A stretch of 64,000 nucleotides of DNA from DASUPK01 sp963736305 (GTDB lineage Bacteria; Actinomycetota; Thermoleophilia; Solirubrobacterales; 70-9): assembly GCA_963736305.1 (NCBI GenBank), contig CAVTOD010000006.1, positions 58,155-122,154 of the forward strand, read 5' to 3'. The position numbers were made by a program, and so were the translations under genes. A model generated the notes under the pieces. That model saw only the letters and a program-made list of their open reading frames with translations. It made no database searches and was not told the DNA's origin. Of the stretch, positions 43,417 through 51,950 are shown piece by piece (position 1 is the first letter of the stretch; every line of letters starts with the position of its first letter).

Positions 43417-43664
43417 TCCAGCCCTCGGTCCGAGCTTCCGCGGCTGTCTAAACCGCTAGGTGATCTTCGAGGGAACAGCCCATGGCCTGCCCATGGTGTG
43501 CAGAAATCACCAAACCCTCCAGCCAGCAACCTCTCCTCCTTCCGGTCGACCCGCGCTCGCGGAAACCGAAAACAACATTGCCAGAACGCCAACAGCATAT
43601 GCCTCGGCACGGCGTCAGTCAATTCTCGGCGTCGCCCGCGGGAGTGTGACGGTCGCAGCGTTGG
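43417..43664. other. Leader region of the oxidase operon
   Basis: 248 bases between the cupredoxin start and the SQR-like gene end. A 69-codon minus frame (43413-43622) overlaps the cupredoxin start but is not protein-like. The oxidase promoter should be here; I see no clear element. Confidence 0.4.
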
Positions 43665-44798
43665 TCAGGAGCCGAACCAGCGGGTGCGTCTGCTCGAGCC
43701 AAAGTCACTCTTCTCCGCGACGAGGGCGCCGGAGGGTGCCTGGAATTCCCCGGTCGGTCTCGGGCTCGAGAGGAAGTCCACGTCCACGCGACCGACCTCG
43801 CCCCCGCCGAATTCGACGTAGCACGAGCCGCGCCCGTCATAGCCCGCCGTTTCCTCTCCCCCGCGAATCTCCGCGAGTATCTCGGCGGCGACAACGCGCG
43901 CGGCCCCCTCCGCGAACACACCCGCCTTCGGGACCCCCACTGTCGCGACGTCGCCCACGGCGTACACGCCCGGGAAGCGGGTCCTCAGCGTTCCCGACTC
44001 CACCGGTATGTAGCCCTCCTCAGCCATCCCGGATTCCAGGACGACGTCGGGTGCGCGGTGCTTCGGGACCCCCAGAAAGAGGTCGAAGGCGAACTCTCGC
44101 CCGTCCTCGAGCACCGCCACGCTGCGGGCCTCGTCCAGGGAGACGATTCGCGCGCCCGGAACGAACTCGATGTTCCGCTCGGCAAAGGCCTCGAGGAGAG
44201 CCTCGGAGGTGGCCGGCGACGGAGGCACCGGGCTCGGCAGCGGCATAAGGAAAGTGATCTCGCACTGCTCGCGGACTGCGCGGGCGGAGAGCTGGTCATC
44301 GAGAAGCAGGGCGGCCTCGCTGGGCGCCGGCGGGCACTTGAACGGGGCCCCGCAGACGCCGACGACGGCCCGCCCCTCTGAGAAGTCCGAAAGGATCTCC
44401 CGCAGGCGCTCCGCGCCCGCGATGGAGTAGAACTCGTTGCCCGCCTCTGCGAGCCCCGGGGTGGCCTCGAGGTCGTAGTCGGCGCCGAGCGCCACCACCA
44501 GAATGTCGGCCTCGTACTCGCCGGCGTCGGTCCTCACTCCTCGCCGTTCCGGATCGATCGCCGTGACCGTCTCCCGCGCAAAGCGCACGCCGGGCTTGGC
44601 GAAGTCGCGGTACGGATGGCGAACCGCCTCGAGGCTCTCGCGTCCGAACATCACATCAAGCTTCGAGAACCCGAAGACGAAGGCATCGCCCTTGTCGATC
44701 AGGATCACGTCGGCGTCTTTGCCGAGCTCGTCCGACATGATCGTGGCCAGCTCCAGGCCGCCGAATCCCGCCCCCAGCACAACGATCCGCGTCGCCAT
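43665..44798 (-). CDS. SQR-like FAD-dependent oxidoreductase
   Basis: This 377 aa flavoprotein has N-terminal dinucleotide motif VLGAGFGGLE (7-16), a second FAD block FPGVYAVGDVATVGVPKAGVFAEGAA, and Cys149 and Cys155 in GVCGAPFKCPPAPSEAALL, the place of redox Cys in sulfide:quinone oxidoreductases. More Cys occur later (REQCEITF, GSCYVEF). Sulfide or another sulfur donor could pass electrons to quinone and so to the oxidase. NDH-2-like activity is the alternative. ATG 44798 begins MATRIVV; a longer frame is unlikely. Confidence 0.82.
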   Translation of the reverse strand: MATRIVVLGAGFGGLELATIMSDELGKDADVILIDKGDAFVFGFSKLDVMFGRESLEAVRHPYRDFAKPGVRFARETVTAIDPERRGVRTDAGEYEADILVVALGADYDLEATPGLAEAGNEFYSIAGAERLREILSDFSEGRAVVGVCGAPFKCPPAPSEAALLLDDQLSARAVREQCEITFLMPLPSPVPPSPATSEALLEAFAERNIEFVPGARIVSLDEARSVAVLEDGREFAFDLFLGVPKHRAPDVVLESGMAEEGYIPVESGTLRTRFPGVYAVGDVATVGVPKAGVFAEGAARVVAAEILAEIRGGEETAGYDGRGSCYVEFGGGEVGRVDVDFLSSPRPTGEFQAPSGALVAEKSDFGSSRRTRWFGS

Positions 44799-44870
44799 CC
44801 GCGCGACCCTACGCCGATCGCCGGGGAACTGCGACCTTCGCCCGCAAGGTGTGGTTAAGTGACCGGCGGC

Positions 44871-47321
44871 ATGCACCTAAAAGTAGGTACATCGCTGATT
44901 GCACTCGCTCTTGCGCTCGTGTTCGCAAGCAGCGCGGCTGCGGCTTCGTTCGACGCGCACGGCAGCGTTGAGCAGGTCTATGCGACCGGCCTGCCCGCCG
45001 GCGCCCCGACCTCGCTGCTCGACTCGAGCGACCAGGTGGTCGAGACGAGGACCGCCAACAACCTCGGCGGGATCCTGTTCCGGAACGTCACGTCGAGCGA
45101 GGGGTACCGGGTCCGCCTCGATGCGACCAGCGAAACCTCGGGGCCGCTGACGGTGCTGACCACCCAGTCCGCCCCGCCCTCCACCGACATCTACAACCAG
45201 TCGGTCCCCTCGGACGGCTACGGCTACATGTCCATGCGAGACGGGACCAAGCTCGCCTACTCGGTGCATCCGCCGACGGACGTCATTAACGCCGAGGGGC
45301 TCGACCTGCCGCCCGAGGTGACAAGCCAGCTCTCGTCGCTGGTGGCACCGGGCGTCAAGTCCCCGACCCTGGTCGAGTACTCGGGCTACGGCTACGCGAA
45401 GCCGGACGGGCCGGTGAGCGGGATCGCCGCCCTCGCGAACATCATGGGGTTCACCGTCGTCGACGTGAACATGCGCGGCACCGGCTGCTCCGGCGGTGCA
45501 TTCGACTTCTTCGAGCCGCTGCAGAACCTCGACGGCTACGACGTCGTCGAGACAGTGGCCCACCAACCCTGGGTCTCCCACGGCAAGGTCGGCATGATGG
45601 GCATCTCCTACGACGGCATCAGCCAGCTCTTCACCGCGCGGACCCAGCCACCGGACCTCGCCGCGATCGCTCCGCTCTCGGTGGTCGACCAGACGCAGAC
45701 GACTCTCTATCCCGGCGGGATCCTCAACACCGGCTTCGCCGTCAACTGGGCCGAGGAGCGCCAGCACGAGGCCCTGCCGGCCGGCCCGGACAGCGGGCAG
45801 CCCTACGCCTGGCAGCAGATCCAGAACGGCGATCAGACCTGCGCGGCGAACCAGGCGCTCCACCCCGAGGCGGCCGACCTGCTCGGAAAGATCCGCGCCA
45901 ACGACCACTACATCCCCGAGGTGGCGGACCCGCTCTCCCCGATCACCTTCGTCAACAAGATCAACGTCCCGGTGTTCATGCCTGCCAGTGGACCGACGAG
46001 CAGACCGGCGGCCACTGCCCCACGCTCGCCGAGCACATGACGGGCACCGACAAGAAGTGGTTCACGTTCACGAACGGCGTGCACACCGACTCGCTGGACC
46101 CGGAGACCTACAACCGCTTATACGACTTCCTGGAGCTCTACGTGGACCAGCAGCCGCCGGCCCTGAAATCGGCCCTGGTCAAGCTCAGCTGGCCCGTGGT
46201 CATGCAGGCGATCTTCGGGATCAGCGGGCCGGGCGGCGCTCCACCGCTCGCGTCGCTGCCTCAAGACCCGATCCAGCAGCAGCCGACCTATGACCTCGCC
46301 AAGTCGGCATTCGACGCCCAGAAGCAGATTCGAGTCCTGTTCGACAACGGCGCCGGGAACTCCAACCCCGGCTGGCCGTATCCGGGCTTCGAGCGCTCGT
46401 TCGACAGCTTCCCGATTCCCGGCACCGAGGGCCGCTCCTGGTACCTCGCTGCGAACGGCGCGCTCGGCGACCAGACGCCCGGCGACGCCGCGGCCGACCA
46501 ATTCACCTGGGATGCCCACGCGCGGCCGCCGACCGACTTCACCGGCGACACCGCCTCCGGCGCGGGTGGCCTGTGGACCGCGCTGCCGAACTACCAGTGG
46601 AGCCAGGACCCCGCCGGCACCGCCGTCTCCTACGTGACCCCGGCCCTGAGCAACGACACCGCGGCGATCGGCGCCGGGCGAGTCGACCTCTGGGTGCGCT
46701 CCTCCTCGCCGAACGTGGACCTCCAGGCGACGATCAGCGAGGTCCGGCCCGACGGCAAGGAGACGTTCGTGCAGGGCGGCTGGGTCCGCGCCAAGGCTCG
46801 CAAGCTCGACGATGCCAAGAGCACCGAGCTCGAGCCCGTCCAGAGCCTCCGGCAGGAGGACTTCTCGCCGATGCCCTCGGACCAGGTCGTGCCGGTCACG
46901 ATCCCGCTCTACTACGAGGGTCACATGTACCGCGCCGGCTCCCGCATCAGGGTCCGGATCAGCGCTCCGAACGGCGACCAGCCCATCTGGGCCTTCAGTG
47001 AGGCAGACCCGCCCGGCCAGGCGAACGTCGCAATCGGCTACGGAGGTTCGATGCCATCACGCCTCGAGCTGCCGGTGGTGCCCGGCGTGAGCGCGCCGAC
47101 CAGCCTGCCTCCCATGTCCCGGCCTGCGCGGCGAGCCGTGCCGCGGCTACCAGCCCTTCGACAACGCCGCCGCATCGCTCGGTGGCGCCGGTGACGCCCC
47201 CACCCCGCCGCCGCCGGCGTCCGGCACCGCGTCCCAGTCAGGGACGAAGTGCGCCGCCAGCGCCAAGAAACACAAGAAGCGGAGAGGTTGCGGGAAGAGC
47301 AAGAAGCGCCGGAAGAAGTAG
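44871..47321 (+). pseudogene. CocE/NonD-type secreted hydrolase disrupted by two frameshifts
   Basis: Three frames together encode one ~815 aa alpha/beta hydrolase. Part one (from ATG 44871) has a signal peptide and the nucleophile elbow MMGISYDGISQ. Near 45980 one base is missing; part two runs from CQWTDEQTGGHCPTLAEHM through GVHTDSLDPETYNRLYD to the C-terminal jelly-roll. Near 47112 one extra base shifts back to the first frame: CPGLRGEPCRGYQPFD, a Pro-rich stretch and a KKHKKRR-type tail, ending at 47321. The family cleaves Xaa-Pro peptides or acyl esters. Sequencing errors are possible. Confidence 0.75.
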
Positions 47322-47415
47322 CGCGCGCCGAGGTCCTCGACGCGGTCGCGCTGTTCCTCAGCACGCTCGATCAGCTTGGCCAGATTCCCGCGGCATCCGG
47401 CCGACAAACGCCGGG

Positions 47416-48009
47416 CTAGTCCGAGTGCGTGTGCTCGTGCCCGCCGCCGGGCCCCTTGCCGTGAACATGCGGGTGGGAATGCACGTGATCGCCGTGACTG
47501 TGCTCGTGGGAGCGCTCATGCGTGGTCGTGGCGGAGTGTCGCTTGGCTCCAACCTGCTGCGAGCAGCTCCCGCACAGTCCCAGGATCGGGAAGTGGGTGA
47601 AGCGCGCCTCATAGCCGAAGCGGCGGCGGATGGATCGCCGGATGGACTCCAGCTTGTGCGGCTCGACGCTGGTCACCCGGCCGCAACGCTCGCAGGCGAG
47701 GTACTCCCGCTCTTCGGCCCCCACCAGCGCGTAGAGGCCCGGGCCATGACCGATATGGACGTGGCGCACCAGGCCGAGCTCCTCGAGCTGCGCGAGATTG
47801 CGGTGAACGGAGGCCGTGTCCATCGGCATGCGGACACCGCCCAGCCCTCCGGCCAGGTACTCGGCGGAGATCGGGCCGTCCGCTTCGAAGAGCGCCTCGA
47901 GCACCAGTCTCCGGGCCGCGGTGACACGGTGACCGCTCTCACGAAGGGCCCGCATGGCCTCGTCCAGATCCTCCGCCGGAACGGGAGCGTTGAACGGCGA
48001 CGAGCTCAC
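47416..48009 (-). CDS. Fur-family metalloregulator with His-rich tail (probable nickel regulator)
   Basis: This 197 aa regulator has winged-helix DNA-binding domain LRESGHRVTAARRLVLEAL and SVHRNLAQLEELGLVRHVHIGHG, a dimer domain with CERCGRV and LCGSC (structural zinc), and a tail with more than a dozen His (HERSHEHSHGDHVHSHPHVH). GTG 48009 overlaps the stop of the nickel-transporter gene (GTGA), so both are one operon. That linkage, the His tail and the hydrogenase operon next door suggest nickel sensing (Nur-like). Zinc sensing is the alternative. Confidence 0.85.
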   Translation of the reverse strand: MSSSPFNAPVPAEDLDEAMRALRESGHRVTAARRLVLEALFEADGPISAEYLAGGLGGVRMPMDTASVHRNLAQLEELGLVRHVHIGHGPGLYALVGAEEREYLACERCGRVTSVEPHKLESIRRSIRRRFGYEARFTHFPILGLCGSCSQQVGAKRHSATTTHERSHEHSHGDHVHSHPHVHGKGPGGGHEHTHSD

Positions 48010-49109
48010 GAACCATCTCCGATCTGCGTGGCAGAGGACACCGGTCGCGACCACTTCTCCTCGATGTTGCCGAAGCGCCAGACGCCGAGGGCGAGCGCCC
48101 ACGTGATCGCGAATAGGAGCACGATCGCGTAACCGACCATGTTCATGTCGAGGGCGGAGACGAAGTGCCACGGCTGTCCGGAGAGGCTCAGCCTCTCCAC
48201 CCCCACGGAGACGAGCTCGATCGTGCCGATCAGCAGAGCAACCGCAACGGAGAGCCCGGTCACCGTGATGCTGTAGTAGATCTTCCGAACCGGCTGAGAG
48301 AAGGCCCAGCCGTAGGCGAAGTTCATGAAGGCTCCGTCGATCGTGTCGAAGAGCGTCATGCCGGCGGCGAATAGCACCGGCAGGCAGACGATCGCGTAGA
48401 AGGGCAGCCCGCTCGCGGCCGCCCCTCCGGCGATCACCAGGAGAGCGACCTCGCTGGCGGTGTCGAAACCGAGCCCGAACAGGCAACCCAGCGGGTACAT
48501 CTGCCAGGGCTTCGTCACGGATCTGGTGGCGCGCCCGTAGACGCGGTTCATCAGCCCGCGCGAATCCAGCTGCTCCTCGAGGCCGTGCTCGTCGAGCTCG
48601 CCTTCCCGCATGCGCCGGAAGATCCGCAGGATGTTGAGCAGGATTGCGAGGTTGAGGAGGCCGATCAGGAGCAGGAAGGAGCCCGACACCATGGGCCCGA
48701 TCACCCCGGTCAGCTGGTGGAGGCTCGATCCGTCATCGGTCACCTGCCCACTCAGTCCCCGGATGCCGAGCGTGAGCAGCATGGCCAACGCGAAGACGAC
48801 GCTGGAGTGGCCCAGCGAAAAGAAGAAGCCGACGCTCAGCGGGCGCTTGCCGTCGCTCATCAGCTTCCTGGTGGTGTTGTCGATCGCCCCGATGTGGTCG
48901 GCGTCGAAAGCGTGGCGCAGCCCAAGCGTGTAGGCAGTGAGTCCGACGCCCAGACCGAAGACGCCGCTGGATCCGAGGCGGTAGTCGTGCGGGACGACGA
49001 GCACGAACAGGACGAAGAAGCCGCCCACGGTGAGGCCGATGATCACAGCCGCCATCGCGACCACTGTGCGCCACTCACCGGGCGACAAAACGCCTCTGAG
49101 TCGACCCAA
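48006..49109 (-). CDS. Nickel/cobalt transporter, HoxN/NixA (NiCoT) family
   Basis: This 367 aa permease has about eight helices. The NiCoT signature RHAFDADHIGAIDNTTRK is at 65-82, with the second motif LGFDTASEVALL and the third GMTLFDTIDGAFMNFAYGWAF. It imports Ni2+ (or Co2+) with high affinity, the metal needed by the hydrogenase encoded next door. A 25-bp palindrome lies 44 bases upstream, and the Fur-type regulator follows with a 4-base overlap. Confidence 0.93.
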   Translation of the reverse strand: MGRLRGVLSPGEWRTVVAMAAVIIGLTVGGFFVLFVLVVPHDYRLGSSGVFGLGVGLTAYTLGLRHAFDADHIGAIDNTTRKLMSDGKRPLSVGFFFSLGHSSVVFALAMLLTLGIRGLSGQVTDDGSSLHQLTGVIGPMVSGSFLLLIGLLNLAILLNILRIFRRMREGELDEHGLEEQLDSRGLMNRVYGRATRSVTKPWQMYPLGCLFGLGFDTASEVALLVIAGGAAASGLPFYAIVCLPVLFAAGMTLFDTIDGAFMNFAYGWAFSQPVRKIYYSITVTGLSVAVALLIGTIELVSVGVERLSLSGQPWHFVSALDMNMVGYAIVLLFAITWALALGVWRFGNIEEKWSRPVSSATQIGDGS

Positions 49110-49152
49110 AGGACTCCTCCTCGCTCGGACGCAACCCTATTACAGGTGGATC

Positions 49153-49177
49153 CCAATTGCGAGTAGATCGCAATTGG
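49153..49177. promoter_or_regulatory. Perfect 25-bp palindrome, candidate Nur/Fur-type operator
   Basis: Left arm CCAATTGCGA, 5-base spacer GTAGA, right arm TCGCAATTGG, with all 10 pairs matching. It lies between the nickel-transporter gene (start 49109, minus) and the zinc-ribbon ORF (start 49216, plus). The TTGC-A / N5 / T-GCAA core resembles the Streptomyces Nur box. It probably binds the co-encoded Fur-family protein. Confidence 0.7.
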
Positions 49178-49215
49178 ATACAGCCTCGTCTTGACAGCGG
49201 AGCTACCGTGAAGCG

Positions 49216-49338
49216 ATGCCCGATCGGTTGATCTCCAGGTGCGAGATCTGCGGAGCGCGGGCCGAGGGCGAGACGCAGGCGGCGCAACGTGAGCGGCTTG
49301 GGCCGGGCTGGCGCCAGGGCTGGGGACCCACCACCTGA
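49216..49338 (+). CDS. 40-aa zinc-finger-like ORF
   Basis: ATG 49216 gives MPDRLISRCEICGARAEGET and ends at TGA 49336-49338. The CEIC pair is the same type as in the next gene (CEFC), which starts 2 bases after this stop. It could be a small zinc protein, a leader peptide, or a detached N-terminal ribbon. No ribosome site is strong. Confidence 0.4.
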   Translation: MPDRLISRCEICGARAEGETQAAQRERLGPGWRQGWGPTT

Positions 49339-49339
49339 G

Positions 49340-49687
49340 ATGCCGTGCCGCGTCCTCTTTCGCTGCGAGTTCTGCGGCGTCAAGCCGGACCCGGCCACGC
49401 AACGGGGCCTCGAGGGCCAGCTTCAGGAGCTGCTCTTCGGCGAGTACCTCGACATCGAGCCGGGGAATTGGCTGATCTGGAGCGGCAACGGGATCTACGG
49501 CCGTGCCCGCTACGCGTGCGGCGAGCATCGCGGGGAGCTCAAGGCCGAGCTCCGGGAGGCATACGGGACTCTGGGATGGCACCCGTGGGCGATGGGCCCG
49601 CATCCGGTCCAGTACCGCCGCGGACGTGTGACGGCGAGGCAGCGGCTAAGCCCGGGCCGACCCTCGCGGTGGAGCCCTACCGCCTAG
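49340..49687 (+). CDS. Small zinc-binding protein, unknown function
   Basis: This 115 aa protein starts MPCRVLFRCEFCGVKPD with a Cys pair, then LQELLFGEYLDIEPGNWLIWSGNGIYGRARYACGEHRGELKAELREAYG, where CGEH may complete a zinc site. A basic tail follows. ATG 49340 is chosen over 49289 because the protein-like part begins there. The last 11 bases overlap the convergent hypF end. The family is not named, but the sequence is well structured and probably real. Confidence 0.65.
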   Translation: MPCRVLFRCEFCGVKPDPATQRGLEGQLQELLFGEYLDIEPGNWLIWSGNGIYGRARYACGEHRGELKAELREAYGTLGWHPWAMGPHPVQYRRGRVTARQRLSPGRPSRWSPTA

Positions 49688-51950
49688 CGGCTCCCGCAGC
49701 GGCGATCGCCAGTTGCCCGAGCGCGATGCCACCGTCGTTGGGCGGGAGCAGGCGCGGGACGAGTACTCGCAAGCCCCCCTGCTCGAGGAGGGCGGTCGTC
49801 CGCTCCAGAAGCAGGCGGTTCTGAAAGACGCCGCCGGAGAGCACCACGAGCCCCACACCTGCCGTCGAGGCGGCCTCCGCGCAGGCCGCCGCGGTCCCGG
49901 CGGCGATCCCGTTGTGGAAGCGAGCCGCGACAGTCGGGATCGGGACCCCGGCGCCGAGGTCGGCCAATACGGCCCGAATCGTCTCCCTCGCGTCCAGGAC
50001 CGCGGCGCCCGGGAGCGGATAGGCGCCCCGCTCCCCCCGATCGGCCGCAGCCTCGAGCTCGACCGCAGCCTGTCCCTCGTAGTTGACCTCTGTCCGGATG
50101 CCGCAGATCGCCGCGACGGCGTCGAAGAGCCGCCCCGCGCTCGAGGTCTGCGGCGATGCGAGTCCGCTCGCCGCGAGGCCGCTCACCGTCTCCCATTCCC
50201 CGACGTCCAGCTCCCCGGCGATCCGTGGCGGGATCGGCGGCTCTGAACCCAGAGTCTCGAGCAGCCACGCGCACGCCATGCGCCACGGCTGGCGGATCGC
50301 TCGCTCTCCACCCGGCATCGGGACCGTGCGGAGATGCCCCAGCCTCACGAAGCCGGCGGCGTCCCCGGCGAGGATCTCGCCGCCCCAGATCGCCCCGTCG
50401 GTGCCCAGACCGGTCCCATCGAAGATCGCTCCGACCGCGGGGCCCTCCTCGCGGTGCTCCGCCAGACAGGACGCGAGATGCGCGTGATGGTGCTGGACGC
50501 CGATCGTCTCCACTCCCTCGCGCTCCAGCGCGTACTTCGTCGAGAGGTACTCCGGATGCAGGTCGTGGGCCACCCGCTCGGGCGTGGCTGCAAACAGCCG
50601 CTCGAACTGCTCGATCCCCTCCTGGTAGGAGCGCAGGGTCTCGTAGTTCTTCAGGTCTCCGATGTGTTGGCCGACCCAGGCCCGATCCCCCTTTGCGACA
50701 GCGAAGGTGCACTTGAGCTCGGCCCCACACGCCAGCATCGGATGCGGAACTTCGAGCGGCAGGCCGGCGGGGACATATCCGCGAGAGCGACGCATGAAGA
50801 GGACACCGTCGCCGGCGACCCTGACGACCGAGTCATCGGTGCGTGTGTGAATCGGGCGATCGTGCAGGAGGAAGAGGTCCGCGATCGACCCAAGCCGCTC
50901 GAGCGCATCCTCGTCCCGGTAGGCGATCGGCTCATCGGAGACGTTGGCGCTGGTCATCACGAGTGGCGCGCCGCAGTCCCCCAGGATCAGGTGGTGGAGC
51001 GGCGAGTACGGCAGCATGACTCCGAGCTCGCGCGTCGACAACGCGACCGACTCGGCAACACGCCCACCCTCCACCCGCGGAGCGATGACGATGGGTCGCT
51101 CCCGGCTCGTCAGCAGCGCGCCTGAGTGATCGTCGAGCTCCACCAGATCCAGGGCGGCCTCCAGCGAGGGAGCCATCAGCGCGAACGGCTTGTCCTCCCG
51201 GTGCTTTCGCCCGCGCAGTTCCGCCACGGCACCCTCGTCGTCGGCGCGACAGGCGAGATGAAACCCGCCGACACCCTTGACCGCGACGATCCGCCCCTCA
51301 GCCAGGGCGGTCAGGGTGGCCTCCAATGCCGGCTCGTTGCCCTCGGCCACGGTCCGGCCCGAGGGATCGGCCAGACGCAGCGCGGGCCCGCAATCGGGGC
51401 AGGCATTCGGCTGCGCATGGAACCGCCGGTCGAGCGGGTCCTCGTACTCGGCGCGACAGCGTGGGCACATCTCGAAGGACGCCATCGTCGTCAGCGGCCG
51501 GTCGTAGGGAACGCCCCGGACGATCGTGAACCTCGGGCCGCAGTTCGTGCAGTTGGTGAACGGATAACGATGCCGCCTGTTGGCCGGGTCCCGAATCTCC
51601 TCCAGGCAGTCCTCACATGTGGCGATGTCGGGAGACACTGCGGCTCGGGGCTCGCCTCCAGCGTCGCTCTCGACGATCCCGAAGCCCTCCTCTCCCAGAG
51701 GCTCCGCCGCCTCCTCGGTGACGCGCTCCAGCACGGCGAGCGGCGGCGGGTCGGAAGAGAGCCTGGCCAGGAACGCCTCGACCGCGGGCCGGTCTCCCTC
51801 GACCTCGACCAGGACACCACGCGCGTCGTTCAGGACCCAGCCGCCCAGCCCGAGCTCCGTCGCGACGCGGTAGACGAAGGGCCTGAAGCCGACACCCTGC
51901 ACCGTGCCCTCGACCCGGACCCGCGTACGGCGACGCGCTCCGATGGTCAT
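49677..51950 (-). CDS. hypF: [NiFe]-hydrogenase maturation carbamoyltransferase HypF
   Basis: HypF makes the cyanide precursor from carbamoyl phosphate with HypE. In this 757 aa copy the domains in order are acylphosphatase (VEGTVQGVGFRPFVYRVA), two zinc fingers (CEDC...CTNC and CPRC...CPDC), a YrdC-like domain (AVKGVGGFHLACRADD) and a Kae1-like domain with VAHDLHPEYLST and HHHAHLASCLAEH. The final gene of the hydrogenase operon, it overlaps the SIS gene by 4 bases. Confidence 0.97.
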   Translation of the reverse strand: MTIGARRRTRVRVEGTVQGVGFRPFVYRVATELGLGGWVLNDARGVLVEVEGDRPAVEAFLARLSSDPPPLAVLERVTEEAAEPLGEEGFGIVESDAGGEPRAAVSPDIATCEDCLEEIRDPANRRHRYPFTNCTNCGPRFTIVRGVPYDRPLTTMASFEMCPRCRAEYEDPLDRRFHAQPNACPDCGPALRLADPSGRTVAEGNEPALEATLTALAEGRIVAVKGVGGFHLACRADDEGAVAELRGRKHREDKPFALMAPSLEAALDLVELDDHSGALLTSRERPIVIAPRVEGGRVAESVALSTRELGVMLPYSPLHHLILGDCGAPLVMTSANVSDEPIAYRDEDALERLGSIADLFLLHDRPIHTRTDDSVVRVAGDGVLFMRRSRGYVPAGLPLEVPHPMLACGAELKCTFAVAKGDRAWVGQHIGDLKNYETLRSYQEGIEQFERLFAATPERVAHDLHPEYLSTKYALEREGVETIGVQHHHAHLASCLAEHREEGPAVGAIFDGTGLGTDGAIWGGEILAGDAAGFVRLGHLRTVPMPGGERAIRQPWRMACAWLLETLGSEPPIPPRIAGELDVGEWETVSGLAASGLASPQTSSAGRLFDAVAAICGIRTEVNYEGQAAVELEAAADRGERGAYPLPGAAVLDARETIRAVLADLGAGVPIPTVAARFHNGIAAGTAAACAEAASTAGVGLVVLSGGVFQNRLLLERTTALLEQGGLRVLVPRLLPPNDGGIALGQLAIAAAGAARR

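Noticed and set aside
43413..43622. 69-codon minus frame overlapping the cupredoxin start by 4 bases
   Set aside because: Despite the coupling-like overlap, the sequence is Arg-rich and low-complexity, with no ribosome site or family likeness.
47147..47407. 86-codon minus frame at the end of the CocE-type pseudogene
   Set aside because: It is mostly antisense to the basic tail of the hydrolase; a short helical stretch is not enough to call a gene.
49191..49196. TTGACA as a -35 box for the zinc-ribbon ORF
   Set aside because: It lies only 20 bases before the ATG, so a -10 box would overlap the start codon, and no -10 match is visible.
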